Positions 12,148 through 24,136 of a DNA stretch of 64,000 nt are shown here, in pieces. The stretch is from Lunularia cruciata. Taxonomy: Eukaryota; Streptophyta; Marchantiopsida; Lunulariales; Lunulariaceae. The translations under genes were made by a program, and so were the position numbers. The notes beneath the pieces were generated by a model that was not told the origin of the DNA, made no database searches, and saw only the letters and a program-made list of their open reading frames with translations. The stretch lies in NCBI GenBank assembly GCA_948567375.1, contig OX419755.1:20279001-20343000 (forward strand), in the 5' to 3' direction. Position 1 is the stretch's first letter. The number at the start of each line of letters is the position of its first letter.

Positions 12148-13267
12148 GCAAATGACGGTAAGTCCCACTATGTGATCAATAGCCCTAACATGAAATCTGG
12201 CCGCTATCAAGTAGTTATGAGCAACAAACAAAATAACTACGATTGCCAACAATACCACTCTAGAGTCCAAGTAAACTAGCTTTGACATTACAAATTTTAT
12301 GACAAATCCCTTCAATGCAAAGGTAGATATTGTTCAAGATCTCTCTTCCTTGTCTGACCATTGAACCTCTCTTGGCATGGTGGATAATATGGCTAGTATA
12401 ACTCTCTTAGTAAATATGGTGGTAGATTCCACACTTGCCTCAAATAGGTTCACTTCCCTTAATATTGAAGCCCTATTCCTATTATGTCCAAAGTGATCAA
12501 GAGCTATTGCCACTTGAAGCCAAATTTCCTCTTAAGTTTCTTAGAGAAAACTAAATGATCTTTGATTATCTCTGCTGAAGCAAAGAAGGATTTTTATATC
12601 CATGCACATGAGACTTTTAACATGTGAGGTTCAAGAACATGAAATACTTTGTAACAAAATTTGAGGAGAGTAATGTTTTTATCTTAGGGTAAGATATCTT
12701 CTACTCTGCATAAATTCTCACCACTTTACCAATAGTTCAATTTTTGATTATGCATTGCTTTCCTCATTGTTATTGGTCCACTTTTCCATATTAAAATTTA
12801 ATTTTTCCTCAAATCCCTCCATTCCAACTTGAGAGTGTTGCGCATTATGTCCAAATTTCCTTACAAAGATGCTTGAGATTACTAATCTTTGGCATAATTC
12901 TTGGAGAAAATGCAACTATTAAGCGAGGGGGAGAACAATTTTGACCCATAGGAAGAAAGATTTGAGCCATCAAGGAACAGCCAAAAATTATAACTCAAAT
13001 TTATTGTGGGTGTTGTGGGAAGAAAATGTTAGATTGGGCTTTAATTTCTAATTTCTAAATAGTAGGAAGAAGCTCTCTTAAGTCAAATTTAATTTCATGA
13101 TTTCTTGAGTGCTAAATGAAAAAAATGTTGGATCAAGCTAAAATCTCTCATGGTTGTTCTTGTGGTTGGATCAAGGTCAAATTTCTTGAGGTAAATTTGA
13201 GCAAGAAATGCAAGGAAAAATGTGAGGGAAAAAATGCAAGAAGAAATTCTTAGCTATTAACTTAGTA
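12148..13267. other. No gene seen
   Basis: AT-rich sequence between two solo LTRs with no coding frame, RNA gene or motif that I can support. It is probably older mobile-element remains. Confidence 0.5.
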
Positions 13268-13851
13268 TGTAATACTATTAGCTAGACATATTATCTAGAG
13301 GTGAAAATTGGCTTGGTAATACTTGGAAGAATTTTGTATATGATGGTCTATATAGATTAGATAAAGGTGTAACTAAAAGAGTACTTCCACTAATAGGGCA
13401 GAAGTCAAAAACACCCTAAAAACTTTAGAGCTAATTTTAGAGACCTAAATGGATGAATTAGGCCCCACAAGTTTAAAAAAATAATTTCCTTTGGACTAGT
13501 AAAGGTGTTGCTTTCTTCCTCCCATGTTTGTCTCATTAAGTGCTTTCCAACGATACCTCACCCATGCTATTTTGAGCTTCCTATATGAAGATTCTCCAAA
13601 GATTCCCTCCAATCAAAATTGTTTGACCAACCAAATAGGACAAGGATCAACATGTCACCCATCCATGCAACTAATATAAGGCTGGAGCTTGCTGACATGT
13701 CACAATCCATGTATCTAATCCAAGGGTGGAGCTCTTTTTGAGGAGATAGTTTTTGTTATATTTAAAGACAAGGTACTTCTTTGGGGCATCTGAGTATTGA
13801 GCTGAAGCTTTGTGTTTCTCTTGGGGATTCTCTTGTCCTCAGAACATTACA
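13268..13851 (+). mobile_element. Solo LTR, family S, copy 3
   Basis: 584 bp starting TGTAATACTATT and ending CATTACA, with the same block order as copy 1. The flanks are TAGTA (13263-13267) and AAGTA (13852-13856), a 5-bp target duplication with one mismatch. No internal coding region. Confidence 0.82.
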
Positions 13852-13856
13852 AAGTA

Positions 13857-15239
13857 GCACAAATTGACATATTGTTGGTTAAGTTCACACTTTCTATTTG
13901 TGTTAAACCTCCTCCACGTCTCATAAGTGTTGCATCCCCATTTTCAAATTGCCACTATTAGTGCTCTTATTAATGTTTATAGACACCCTTTAAATCACTT
14001 GACTAGTAACATTTCCATGGGTCACAAAAATCATGATCCCATAGAATATTTATGCATATTGCAAACTCCACTTGCTACTCTCTATGCACCTACCATAAAA
14101 ATTGTAGGGACAGATTAGGGGGTTTCAGAAATAACTTTATGAAGCTTTGTACAATCATTAAACTGTATTTACAAAGTGTGTGAAAAATCTGTATGTGGCT
14201 ACCCAAAAAGTACATTTGGGTAGGTTATAGAGATCAGTCCAAGTCCATGGTGGTTAGTAGGAAATAAGAGATATAATAGGTGGTTTGTATGAAATAAGAA
14301 ATATAGAGGTTGTATCATAACACCCTGAAGCATAAATTACAATTTAGATGGTCTAATTTGATTTTGTTTAAATGGTTTGAGAGGGAATCCAAAGAAAGTC
14401 TCGAGAAAGTGGTGGGAGGTGCTAGGGGGTACCCGAGGGCACCGGCCTTTAATTTCATGAGGTAGGTGCTGGTTGGCGCCCATTGGTGCTGAATTTTTTA
14501 ATATATTCCTCCAAGCCATGGTAGTCATATTACCTATTTGATCTAATAAATATTAGATCAAATAGGTAATATGCACACTTAAACATCCATAAGGGGGAGT
14601 TTGATTTTTAGAAATGGACGGAAGTTACACTATCTATCATACGGGGAAATATGGGGTTCAGTTATTAGTTCATCGGCACATTGCGAGGTTCATTAAAAAT
14701 ATTACAAAATTTGTTATTTATCTGGTAGACATCCGTGAAACTAATTTTGAAACCCTATTGTATATTCAGTTTATGGATTCTTTACAAACCTGAAAATGCC
14801 CCTCTTCACCCCGTACTCCCATAAAATTGGCGCTGCCCATAAAATTCTTACAGAATTATCCATTAGTTTACGGATAAATCCATTGAAGCTAAATCTAAAA
14901 CCCCTAATATCCCCATCGTGAGTACACGCGTGTACGAGGACCATGTTATATCCACTTTATATCCACCTTTCCGGTTCTCCACAAATCAAACTGATGCGAA
15001 GCAAACAGCTCTATTACAGCGCCATCACTAGTTTCTTGAACAACATTTCTGCCCCAATGTCGAGATCAGAAGGGTGTCCACTTGCAAGTGAAAGTTGTTC
15101 TTTAACCTCCATTGACTTCGTGGATGAGCTTAACATTTCGGCTGCTTTCTCTAGCCCATCGATCTACTTTAAAAATACAAGGTCTGATGCACACTTTGAA
15201 ATAACTAGTTTAATGGCAAAATAAGTAGTTTAATGACAC
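13857..15239. other. No gene seen; contains a perfect hairpin
   Basis: No coding region can be supported. The stretch marks a transition from AT-rich repeats to sequence of more balanced composition. The only notable structure is the inverted repeat at 14526-14573. Confidence 0.5.
14526..14573. repeat. Perfect 22-bp inverted repeat with 4-nt loop
   Basis: Left arm 14526-14547 (starts CATATTACC) and right arm 14552-14573 (ends GGTAATATG) are exact reverse complements around the loop AAAT. It is AT-rich and there is no adjacent gene. Confidence 0.9.
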
Positions 15240-15452
15240 GTTTAGTGTTTGTAGACCTCTCGACTTGCCTGGCTTGGATAGTAGGGCACCTTATATCTTA
15301 GTAGGGCACCTTATATCTTAGGTGCGGTAGGGCATTTCTCGTGTCGATACTATTGGAACTTGGCTCTATTTTACCTCTTTGTTTTGTTTTTCCCTTGTAC
15401 GGTTTGATAGGGTCTTCTCGTCTTTCTTGTGTTCTATGTTATCGCCTTCTTC
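15240..15452 (+). mobile_element. 3' fragment of the REL-type non-LTR family (copy D)
   Basis: Collinear with the 3' untranslated end of the element at 35493-38815 (reverse complement). Shared pieces are TGTAGACC, CGACTTGC, TTAGGTGCGGTAGGGC, CCCTTGTACGG and TATCGCC. Only the last part is present, as expected for a 5'-truncated insertion. A 20-bp unit is exactly duplicated in tandem at 15281-15300 and 15301-15320, inside the fragment. Confidence 0.7.
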
Positions 15453-16929
15453 TCGTGTAATGATAATGTTTGTCTTTTAACGGAAATCGAAAGGAGCATT
15501 TAGGATGTGGGTTCATCAAGGGCATCGTCATTTCTCAAAGGTGATTGACTCGCTTACCTGGTCAGAGTGATTCCCGTCACGGTCGCATCGTGCTTCGTGT
15601 GGTTATACCCAATTGACCTGTCACACATAAACAGACTCGATAACAAAGTGGATGTAGGTACCTATATTCACGTTTGAAGAAAGATCTGCTCAGGTGGTGA
15701 TCTATCTCCGAAAATTTAGGATGTAAAATCTGAATTCGTCATCTTTCGTAACTAGCACAATGTGTTCGATTTGTAGTCACAATTTCATCTGAAAGGTGAC
15801 AATAAAGCGTGTGCTAGTTGATTGAAGTTCACGTGAAATATCGATTTGTTACTATACCAGATGAGCCTATAACGGGGTGTGGACGCAAGTAAGCGGAGGG
15901 TCAATGATGCATAAAGTTGGCTGTGGCAGAATATGAAACCTCGAGATTATCCGGAAAAGAGGAAGAAATTGGACAGAGACATAAAAGTAGAGTCGGACCG
16001 AGCAGGGCCAAAATAACATGGTCCATTGGGAGGGACAGAGGCAACAGATGGGGGATGGTAGGTCGGGGTGTGGATAAGCGGACGGACGGACGGACGGACG
16101 AACGGACGGACGGACTGACGGAAGGGCAGGGTTACGACAGGGGGAGGGGGACCAAAGTTTGAGATACGGTAAATGGCATGTAGGAGAGTACATGGGGTGC
16201 GGAAGGAGCCGGATGAGTCCCGGCGGGAGTGAGGCGAGAAGGGATGACGGAGGTTCTGTTAGTGCTGGAAGTGTTGGAGCAGTGACGGCGGGAGGGTAGG
16301 AAAACTTGTGGAAGGGAGGTGCAAGAGCTTTTACTTCGAAATGGAGCTCGCCATCCACACTCCTCATCCCCTCCCCTCTCTCTGACTTCAGCCAGGAGTA
16401 GCAGCAGCTCATTCGTTCCTCATTTTGATCTGTAGGCTTTCTTTGACGACTCTGCTGCAATCGTAGGTGTGTGGAAGTATCCGTGTTTCGATTGGTCATT
16501 TTTGCTCCTTTCTTTTCTTGGGAGCCGTAGGCAGGCAGAAGAAGCGAAGAGTTTTGCTGGTGGGTGGTGAGTCTGGTGACAGTACTATTGAGAATAATAT
16601 TATCGCACATTATGAGACTTGAGGATTGAGCGAGTGTTGATAGAGTTGATTGCCTGGGGTTGATGGACGAGGGAGATTAGTGATATGATCTGGTTCGTGA
16701 GACGTGGATCTTGTTGAATCGTTTGGGGATTTGAATTTGTGGTTTGCAGTTTGGCTTTTCCTTACACGGAGTTTGATGTGCGGGATCCTGTGATCCGTGG
16801 CGATCTTGGAAGATTGGAGAGTCTCGTTTACGAGCGATGCGAATTGAGTGACTGGAGGCTTGCTGCACGGCTGAATCGGAGGGAGGGAGAGGAGGGGCTG
16901 CGGCGTGAGGGTTGAGTAGAGAAACAAGA
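15453..16929 (+). promoter_or_regulatory. Upstream region and probable 5' leader of the CBS gene
   Basis: No gene is supported on either strand. A tetranucleotide repeat of the GGAC type lies at about 16079-16122. The last ~350 bp are G-rich and purine-rich and look like a leader. A long minus-strand frame here (15867-16610) gets part of its length from the tetranucleotide repeat, which has no stops when read as Ser-Val-Arg-Pro. I could not place a transcription start. Confidence 0.4.
16079..16122. repeat. (GGAC)n-type microsatellite
   Basis: About ten near-perfect copies of a 4-bp GGAC/CGGA unit with two interruptions (a GAAC and a GACT unit), about 0.8 kb upstream of the CBS gene start. 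Confidence 0.9.
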
Positions 16930-19900
16930 ATGAGCAGTACGGGATCTGCTGCCCAGGGAGGGAGCAAGAGGCAAGGCAGCCAAACCACAACCCCCAAGCG
17001 GCCCGGCGTAACAAGAAAGAAGCCTCCATCTGAAAATGGCGGGGTTAGGAAGCCAGGCGGTTCAGGGCGACCTCTGTATGATTTCTTTCGCAACACCTGT
17101 AGGGAAAAAGTAGGGTAGTATCTTTGAATGTGTTATCGTTCAGATGAATTGAGGTCGAGGGTACTTGTTGACTGCATAGAGTTGCTAGAATTGAGTCCGA
17201 AAGAGATTGATTCTTGAAGACCTCGTTGAGTGGCGGATCTATTGAAATTGCGTGCTTTGTCTCCATTGTGGAGGAGTTATTTCAAATTAAAGGGCGAAGC
17301 AGGCAATTCATGAGCTTCATGACTTCTTAAATTGGATGAGGGTTCATTGTTCAAAAGTGAACTGGCGCTGCATATTTATTTATTCATTAGCTGCTTTATT
17401 TGAGAGGGAGAAAAGCCGTGGATTGCTGTTGAAAAGATTTCATCTTGGAACACTATTTTTTTAGGGTGGTGTATGGTCAAACTTATTTCTCATTATTTTT
17501 CAATTGTCTGACTAAGATATATGCCCCTGGTATCTATTTCTCAGAGCTTTAGAACCTTGTGCCTGTTGCGACATGTCACTGTGCCTTGCGTCTGGAAGTG
17601 CAATAGTTGTTCTTCAAATGATGGAATAGTGTTCAGTGGTAGATCACGTGGTACCTTGACCATTGCGAGGGGAGGTCGAATTTCACCCATACGTGAATTT
17701 GGAATAGGAGTTTATGTCGGATGTTTAATTGGGCTGGAGAACTTTGGACGTGTAATCTAAATGTTCAATTTGCCCACAAGATTTGCCTTACAGTAGTGTG
17801 AAAGCAGTGAGGACGATTTGTTACACTGTTACAAGGTAAACATAGCGCGTGACCTCGTGAGAGAAGTCAACGTTATCAAGATCAAGCAGTGCTGTCTTGG
17901 CTGGAAACATGCAGATTAATGAAATGATATTGTCTTTATTGGTGACAGAACCAACCCCGGGGAACGGACTGTGAAAAGGTTGCGACTTTCAAAGGCACTT
18001 ACTATCCCAGATGGCACAACAGTTGCTGATGCCTGTCGCCGGATGGCCACGAGAAGAGTGGATGCTGCCCTGCTTACTGACGCGAGTGCGTTGCTTTGCG
18101 GAATCATCACTGACAAGGTAGAGGAACTGGACCTCGTTGTTTACTGTACTTATCTATGTATAGCTCTGGTTTGTTCATGCTCTCGCTGTAAAGGCCTGAA
18201 CCAGTAGTCGTGTTCTTCTGGATCAGATGTTGTTGAGATTATCTTGTAAATTTGTACGGTTTTCTTGCTTCTCATCTGCTCTTATGTTGTGACTGAAGGA
18301 TGTGGCAACGAGGGTCATTGCTGAGGGCTATAAGCCTGAAGAGACCTCAGTATCCAAAGTTATGACAAGGAATCCAATTTTTGTTATGGGAGATACCCTG
18401 GCCGTAGATGCACTACAGAAAATGGTTCAAGGTGAGTGATTATTCTGAGGACCTTTATCCGTCTCAAGATTGTAAGCGTCATCCGTAAGTGCGACCATTT
18501 ATATCAGAGAGCACTTTTGTTTTCTTTCACACGCATAGATTTGGTCTTTACAGGTTTTAAATTTTTGCTTGCTCATATGCGTCTTGCGGGCCTGCCCACA
18601 CACACCACATATATTCCCGGAGGCCTGTATACCATACCATACTGTTGTTTGGGAGTCCTACTTGACTTCTGAATTCATATATATACTGTATACTTCACCT
18701 TCACCTTAATTCACTTCACCTCTGCTTTTCCCGTTGACTCGTCCCCTGCAGCGCTGAAGCTTTCTTGCTCCACTCTCGTATCACTAACAAACCTCTGCTT
18801 GACTCTTTCTGATTGTTGTTTCCTGAACTTTCTCTCTACTAATGAATGTTTGTGATTTCAGGGATCCATCAGGTATGTCTGGATTTCTTCCCTCATCTTA
18901 CTCATGTGGATTCTTTTCTTTCTGGACTGATCCTCATTATGCGGCTAAGACTCCAGTGCTTACATACCTGCACTTTTGCTTGCCCTTGCTTTCCACACTT
19001 GCACTTCTGTTCTTTTTGACATTCCCACTCCTTTTGAGCGGCACTTTAGGGGAGCAACCGAGTTTGCCTTGGCACTCATGAGTTTTCGAGCAGAAACTTG
19101 ATATGAGGGGTACTGGCAATTGCTCAGCTACTTCGGCACTGCGTGAGGCACTGATGAAGTCGCAGGTGTTTTCATGAAGGTTTACTATGGCCGCCTTCTG
19201 CTTCCCTTTATTATTTAGCATCTCAGGACTCAAGCATCCATAGCGCTTGTTGCGATATACTTTATATCTTGTCCTTTTTAGCTTTGCTCTTGTTTCCCTG
19301 TTACACTTCGACAGGTTTCTGCAGCCACACCATCCTATAGCTCTAGAATTGTTCCACTCCTCCATTCCCCAGTTAATTCCCTCCCTAATATTTTTCCTTC
19401 GCCCTTTGCCTGATTCATGGGACCTCTGGTGTATACAGTGTTCCTACCCGATTCCAGCTCACGTTTTTTATTGTTTTCGTTCACACACTGCTTACTGGCA
19501 GTCTTTTCCATAGCGTTACCTATTTCTCGCAGTAGTTTGCATAGAGCTCTCGATTTCACGGTGGTTTACTAGTATGTTAGCCATATGTTATTCTCAATTT
19601 GTTTCAATTATGCCTTTGCTTCAAGTTACATTCGGTGCATTCTACATTATGGATTCTCACTAGTCTAGCATTGTGAATCATGTACATCTTGCTTACCAAT
19701 AATTTGCAATTCATGAGTTCTGGATAACCTGTTCCCAGAACGGCTTCTGTTCTCGTATACCTACCTATATAAATACCTTAGTGCTTTAACACTACTCTCG
19801 CATTGTGATTCATGTACATATTGCTTATCAATCATTTGCAGTTCATGAGTTCTGGATAACCAGTTCCCAGAACGGCTTCTGTTCTCGTATACCAATATCT

Positions 19901-22900
19901 ATGTACGCCTCATGTATCTGCTTCCCTTAGCTGTTTAGCATCTCAGGACTCCAGCGTCCACAGTGCTGGTTGTGATAGACTTTAAATCCTGTCCTCCTAA
20001 GCTTCGCTCTCGTTACCCTTTAACACTTCGACCCGTCTCTGCAGCCACATCATCTGAGAACTCTTGTTTTGTTCCACTCCTCCATTCCCCAGCTAATTCT
20101 TTCCCTAGTATTTTCCCCTTCGCTCTTTGACTGCTTCCTGCTTCGCCCTCTCGTGTCTACAGTGTTCCTACCCGACTCCAGCCCACGTTCTTCATCTTTG
20201 TTCATGCACTGCTTACTGGCAGGCTCTTACATCACATTTCCTATTCCTTGCTATCGTTGGCATAGATGCTCTTGATTTCATGTTCTCTACTAGTCCGTAC
20301 GCCATTGGTTATTCTCAATATATACGCCTCAAACGTTCTTTACTAGTCCGTTGGCTATCTGTCATTCTCAATTTGTTTCAATTATGCCTTTGCTGCAGGT
20401 TACATTCGATGCATTCTACCTTAGGGATTTAACACTACTGTAGCATTGTGATTCATGTACATATTGCTTATCGATCATTTGCACTTCATGAGTTCTGGAT
20501 AACCCGTTCTGAGAACGGCTTCTGCTCTCATATACCTATATATACGCCTCATATGCTATATATACACGCCTCACTCTCGTTACCAAGCTGTACTTTTTCC
20601 TGACCCGAGCCTTACCACATTGTCTACGATCATATGCTTTCAAATCGGCCCGACGTTCATAAATATCTAAGAATCTGGTTCTCACATGTGCAGGGAAGTT
20701 CCGGCATCTTCCAGTTGTTGAAAATGGTGAAGTAGTTGCTCTTTTAGACATCACCAAGTGTCTGTATGATGCCATTGCGAGGATGGAAAGAGCAGCAGAA
20801 AAGGGGAATGCTATAGCTGCAGCTGTCGAGGGTGTCGAACGCCAATGGGGCAATAATGCCAATGGTAGGTTGTCTAGTGCGAAGAATAGACATATTTAGG
20901 GTATTGTGGTTATCTTCAACCAGACTTATCTGTGGGGTGCCTGTTATTCACTGAAGAGCCATGGCAAAACTGATCCCGGTTGTTTATTTTAATAATTGGT
21001 TTGTTATTTTTTTGGTTATCTGAAATGGATGTGGGGATGATGCATATCTCCTCAGCCACGCCATCCAACTTCATTGAAACTTTACGAGAGCGCATGTTCC
21101 GGCCCACTTTAGGCTCTTTGCTCTCTGAAGGAGCTAAGTAAGTTTCTTTCTCTTTGTTTACTCTGTACGTTTATGCTACTCCGATTTGTCCATCCTGGAA
21201 TTTTGTTCTGGTTCTTGTACGCACATTTGTCATACTTTCCTTCGTCCATGATATGATTAAAGGATCCAACTGAAATTGAGTTCAATACAAGCATCTGTTG
21301 TAGCTGCGGGGCATACACTGGATATATGCACTTTGCACAAACTTATGTTTGCCTCCATTTATTCTTTGCAGGGTTGCCACAGTCGGTCTTTCCGATACCG
21401 TGTACACCGCAACAAAGAAGATGCGTGATCTGCGTGTTAACTCAGTTGTTGTCACGACCAATAATAAGCCTCAGGGCATTCTCACGTATGGACCCCATAC
21501 TTGCCTGAATCGAGATTTACAGTACACTACTTCCCGCAGAGGACCACTCTAAGGTCCTGCAAAATGTTGAAGGGAATTGACGAGCCTCTATGTTGTTAGT
21601 CTGTTCGTCTTTCTAGGTTCTAAAGATTACTACATACGCATGTGCTGGCAGATCAAAAGATGTGTTGATGCGAGTTGTCGCAGTGGGCCTTCCACCTGAT
21701 ACTACACCAGTCGAGAAGGTACTTTTGAAAAACCTTAAATGCGTTCGTATCTTACACATGTGAAATACAGGTTGTCTGCTTGCTTTTGCCCTTGTTTGCA
21801 TAGATACTTCCTATGTTTTAGTCTAGGTAGAAATGTATTGGATATCGTTAATCTTACTGATACCTGCTGTAAGTGCAGGTTATGACCCCGAATCCGGAAT
21901 GTGCCTCGCTAGACACGACCATCGTTGATGCATTGCACGTAATGCATGATGGAAAATTTCTGCATCTTCCGGTGGTGGATAGAGGTCTGTGAATTCACTG
22001 CTTGCTTTTTTCTTGTTGAGTCCTATGCAGCAGTTGTAAATTTGCATTTCCTTCTAATTGGATTTGTATAATTGCAGATGGTCAAGTGGTGGCATGCGTT
22101 GATGTTCTGCAGCTCACACACGGAGCGGTTGCAACTGTACGTCTCTTCCCTCCCTTCAACGAATTTTGCCTCGTCTTTTCGCAACAAGCATGGTTTGCTG
22201 TCTTATAGATGTAGAGTAAATTTTGTCGTCAAGACTCTTGTTAGCTTTGTTGTTTATGTTCGGACCCGCCTTTGCCTCGGACATTCGAGCTGGTATTACG
22301 ATTCCTGTAAACTGCCTGGTCAGGTGTGGGCCGAATTGAGGACTGTCCTGGAATTCCTTACTGTCATCAAATTTGCACGACGTCCACATCCCTGACGATA
22401 AAAATTGGGGCCCTGTTTAAAGAACATCGAGTACGTGCTCCAGTACAAGGGGGTCTAATGTCAACAAATCCTGAGTCTTTTACTTTAATGATTTGTTGAA
22501 GGTGGGCAACAACCAAAACGGAGGTGCCGCAGATGTCGGGGGTACTATGTTACAAAAGTTTTGGGATTCAGCTTTAGCATTGGAGCCCCCGGAAGATGAT
22601 GACGACACACACAGGTGGTTAACAAACTCAGATCTCTTGTTTGCTTCTTGATCTCTCTTGCTTGCTTCTTGCTTCTTGCTTCATTGTTAGAAAACAATGG
22701 TCAGATACGATGCACTCCAAAGCAAGATATGGAACCTGGGGGTTGTCTGTTTCTGAGTCACCTGGCGCGGTGGGTCACAAGCATACGTGGAATATATATT
22801 GTTTTGGTCAAACATATTGTACTCCCGATTAAGGAACTCTTTTCATGAGCAAGCACTTTTGGAAACTTATGACTGCAATTTCATATCGGTGGGTTCAGTG

Positions 22901-24123
22901 TGACAGCTAGTGACGTTTCTTTCAAGCATGGGGCTTCGGACATATATGGGTCCGAAGCAGGGCGTCAGAACTATCCTTCTCTAGGGATGGTAAATGGGGC
23001 GGGAAATACATTTTCATTCAAGCTGGAGGACAGGAAAGGCCGTGTTCATCGTTTCAACTGTGGTAATAAACCCGGATACTCATACCCATGTCTAGGTAGA
23101 TATTTCAGAGAATTCTTAACCTTCGAAGCGTAGAATTATCAAGATTCCATATGACAATTGAAAGTAATGCCAGTATTATTTACTTACTTACGCACAGTGA
23201 TGGCTAGGTCAAAGGTTAAACATGCAATGGGTGATAGTGAGGTGGATTCTGATTTATTCAACAGGGACCGAGAGTTTGACGGAGCTGATCTCCGCCATCG
23301 TTCAGCGTGTGGGTGATGACGTGGATCTGCATCAACTTCCTCACATCATGGTAAATTTGTGTGATTTACTTATATAATTATGACAGCAGTTTCTGCCATG
23401 CGTTCATTGGCACCAGGCCACGAGTACGAAGGCATTGAACGTAAGCTGTGAGGTTTACAATCCAACCTTGTAGTTTGCTCATTACTAATTGTAGTACCTC
23501 AAGCACAACCGTAGTTGAGCCCGCACTGAAACTTTAATTTTGAGATCTGCAGTATGAAGACGATGAAGGTGATCGCGTGCTCCTGGGGAGTGATAGTGAT
23601 CTAGTTGCCGCAGTGAATTTTGCACGAGTATCTGGTTGGAAGGTTAGTAAAGCGGATTTTCCAACTTTGAAGCTCGGCATGCTACAAGAGCTGAATTCCT
23701 GCAAGTAGTTTTCGACCGGCGAGCAATGGTTGTATAGTAAGGGTTTTCAAAGTTTCAATTACAATCTCCAGGTACTCAGGTACTCAGAGAAAAGTTCAGT
23801 TCTCCGTCTGACCTCAGTGTTTTTGGTCTCTGTTTTAGGAGATACTTTCTTATACTTTTGTTATCACTAGTCTAATATTTTGGTTGTTGCAGGGCTTGAG
23901 ACTCTTTTTGGACTACACGCACGTGCAATCCACGCGTTCTATGCCACCAAAAGCTGCTAAGGCACCTTCCAGAGTTGAACACCGCAGTGAGCGCAGTGAG
24001 CCTGCACACACTGAGAGCGAGAGCAGCTGGATATCACCAGTCCATGTCCAGACAGCCGTTGTGGCAGCAACTGTTATAGTTGTTGGTATTTCACTCGCAG
24101 TGTACCTCAAAAGGTCTAACTAG
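16930..24123 (+). CDS. CBSCBSPB: CBSCBSPB-type protein: four CBS domains, PB1 domain, C-terminal membrane anchor
   Basis: Fourteen exons in one continuous frame encode 576 residues: 16930-17075, 17949-18117, 18299-18431, 20694-20864, 21056-21137, 21372-21485, 21652-21718, 21879-21984, 22078-22136, 22502-22614, 22899-23062, 23265-23350, 23553-23642 and 23893-24123. Two CBS pairs lie at about residues 61-183 (LRLSKALTIPDG, SKVMTRNPIFV, KFRHLPVVENGEV) and 231-353 (RVNSVVV, EKVMTPNPECA, KFLHLPVVDRDG). CBS pairs usually bind adenosine nucleotides. A PB1-like domain follows at about 410-512 (FSFKLEDRKGRVHRFNC, YEDDEGDRVLLGSDSDL), then a hydrophobic segment at 550-572 ending KRSN. This order and length match the plant CBSCBSPB family; its cellular role is not well known. 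The exon 1 donor (CT before GTATGA) was chosen for phase and is the least certain boundary. Intron 3 (2.26 kb) is filled with repeats. Confidence 0.93.
18432..20693 (+). repeat. Intron-resident repeat family R in intron 3 of the CBS gene
   Basis: Pyrimidine-rich repeats fill most of this intron. Two long units (about 19190-19760 and 19900-20540) share ordered blocks: ATCTCAGGACTC, TAACACTTCGAC or similar, TTCCACTCCTCCATTCCCCA, GTGTTCCTACCCGA, CTGCTTACTGGCA, TTCTCAATTTGTTTCAATTA, TGCATTCTAC, CATGAGTTCTGGATAACC, then a short palindrome ending GAACGG. The terminal block occurs a third time at 19795-19895. The same family occurs at 58760-61110 in reverse complement. Open frames inside are chance frames of the repeat. 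Confidence 0.85.
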
Positions 24124-24136
24124 AGTTTTGTTGCAG

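Noticed and set aside
1-15240. Idea that the many short plus-strand frames here are host genes
   Set aside because: Minus-strand reading gives retrotransposon RT, protease and gag motifs across much of 1-9.2 kb, and solo LTRs occupy much of the rest. The plus frames are shadows.
15867-16610. 247-codon minus-strand open frame upstream of the CBS gene
   Set aside because: Part of its length comes from the GGAC microsatellite read as Ser-Val-Arg-Pro repeats. There is no domain, and it overlaps the leader and promoter of the plus-strand gene.
16610-17096. Two 139-codon minus-strand frames antisense to CBS exon 1
   Set aside because: They are shadows of a GC-rich first exon and its leader. No motif, and the plus strand has a convincing gene.
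19247-20432. Plus-strand frames of 88-101 codons in CBS intron 3
   Set aside because: They lie inside family R repeats; the frames are not conserved between the repeat units.
18432-20693. Idea that family R is a Helitron because units end in a hairpin
   Set aside because: No CTRR end after the hairpin, no TC start and no AT-target insertion could be shown. The unit ends are not defined well enough.
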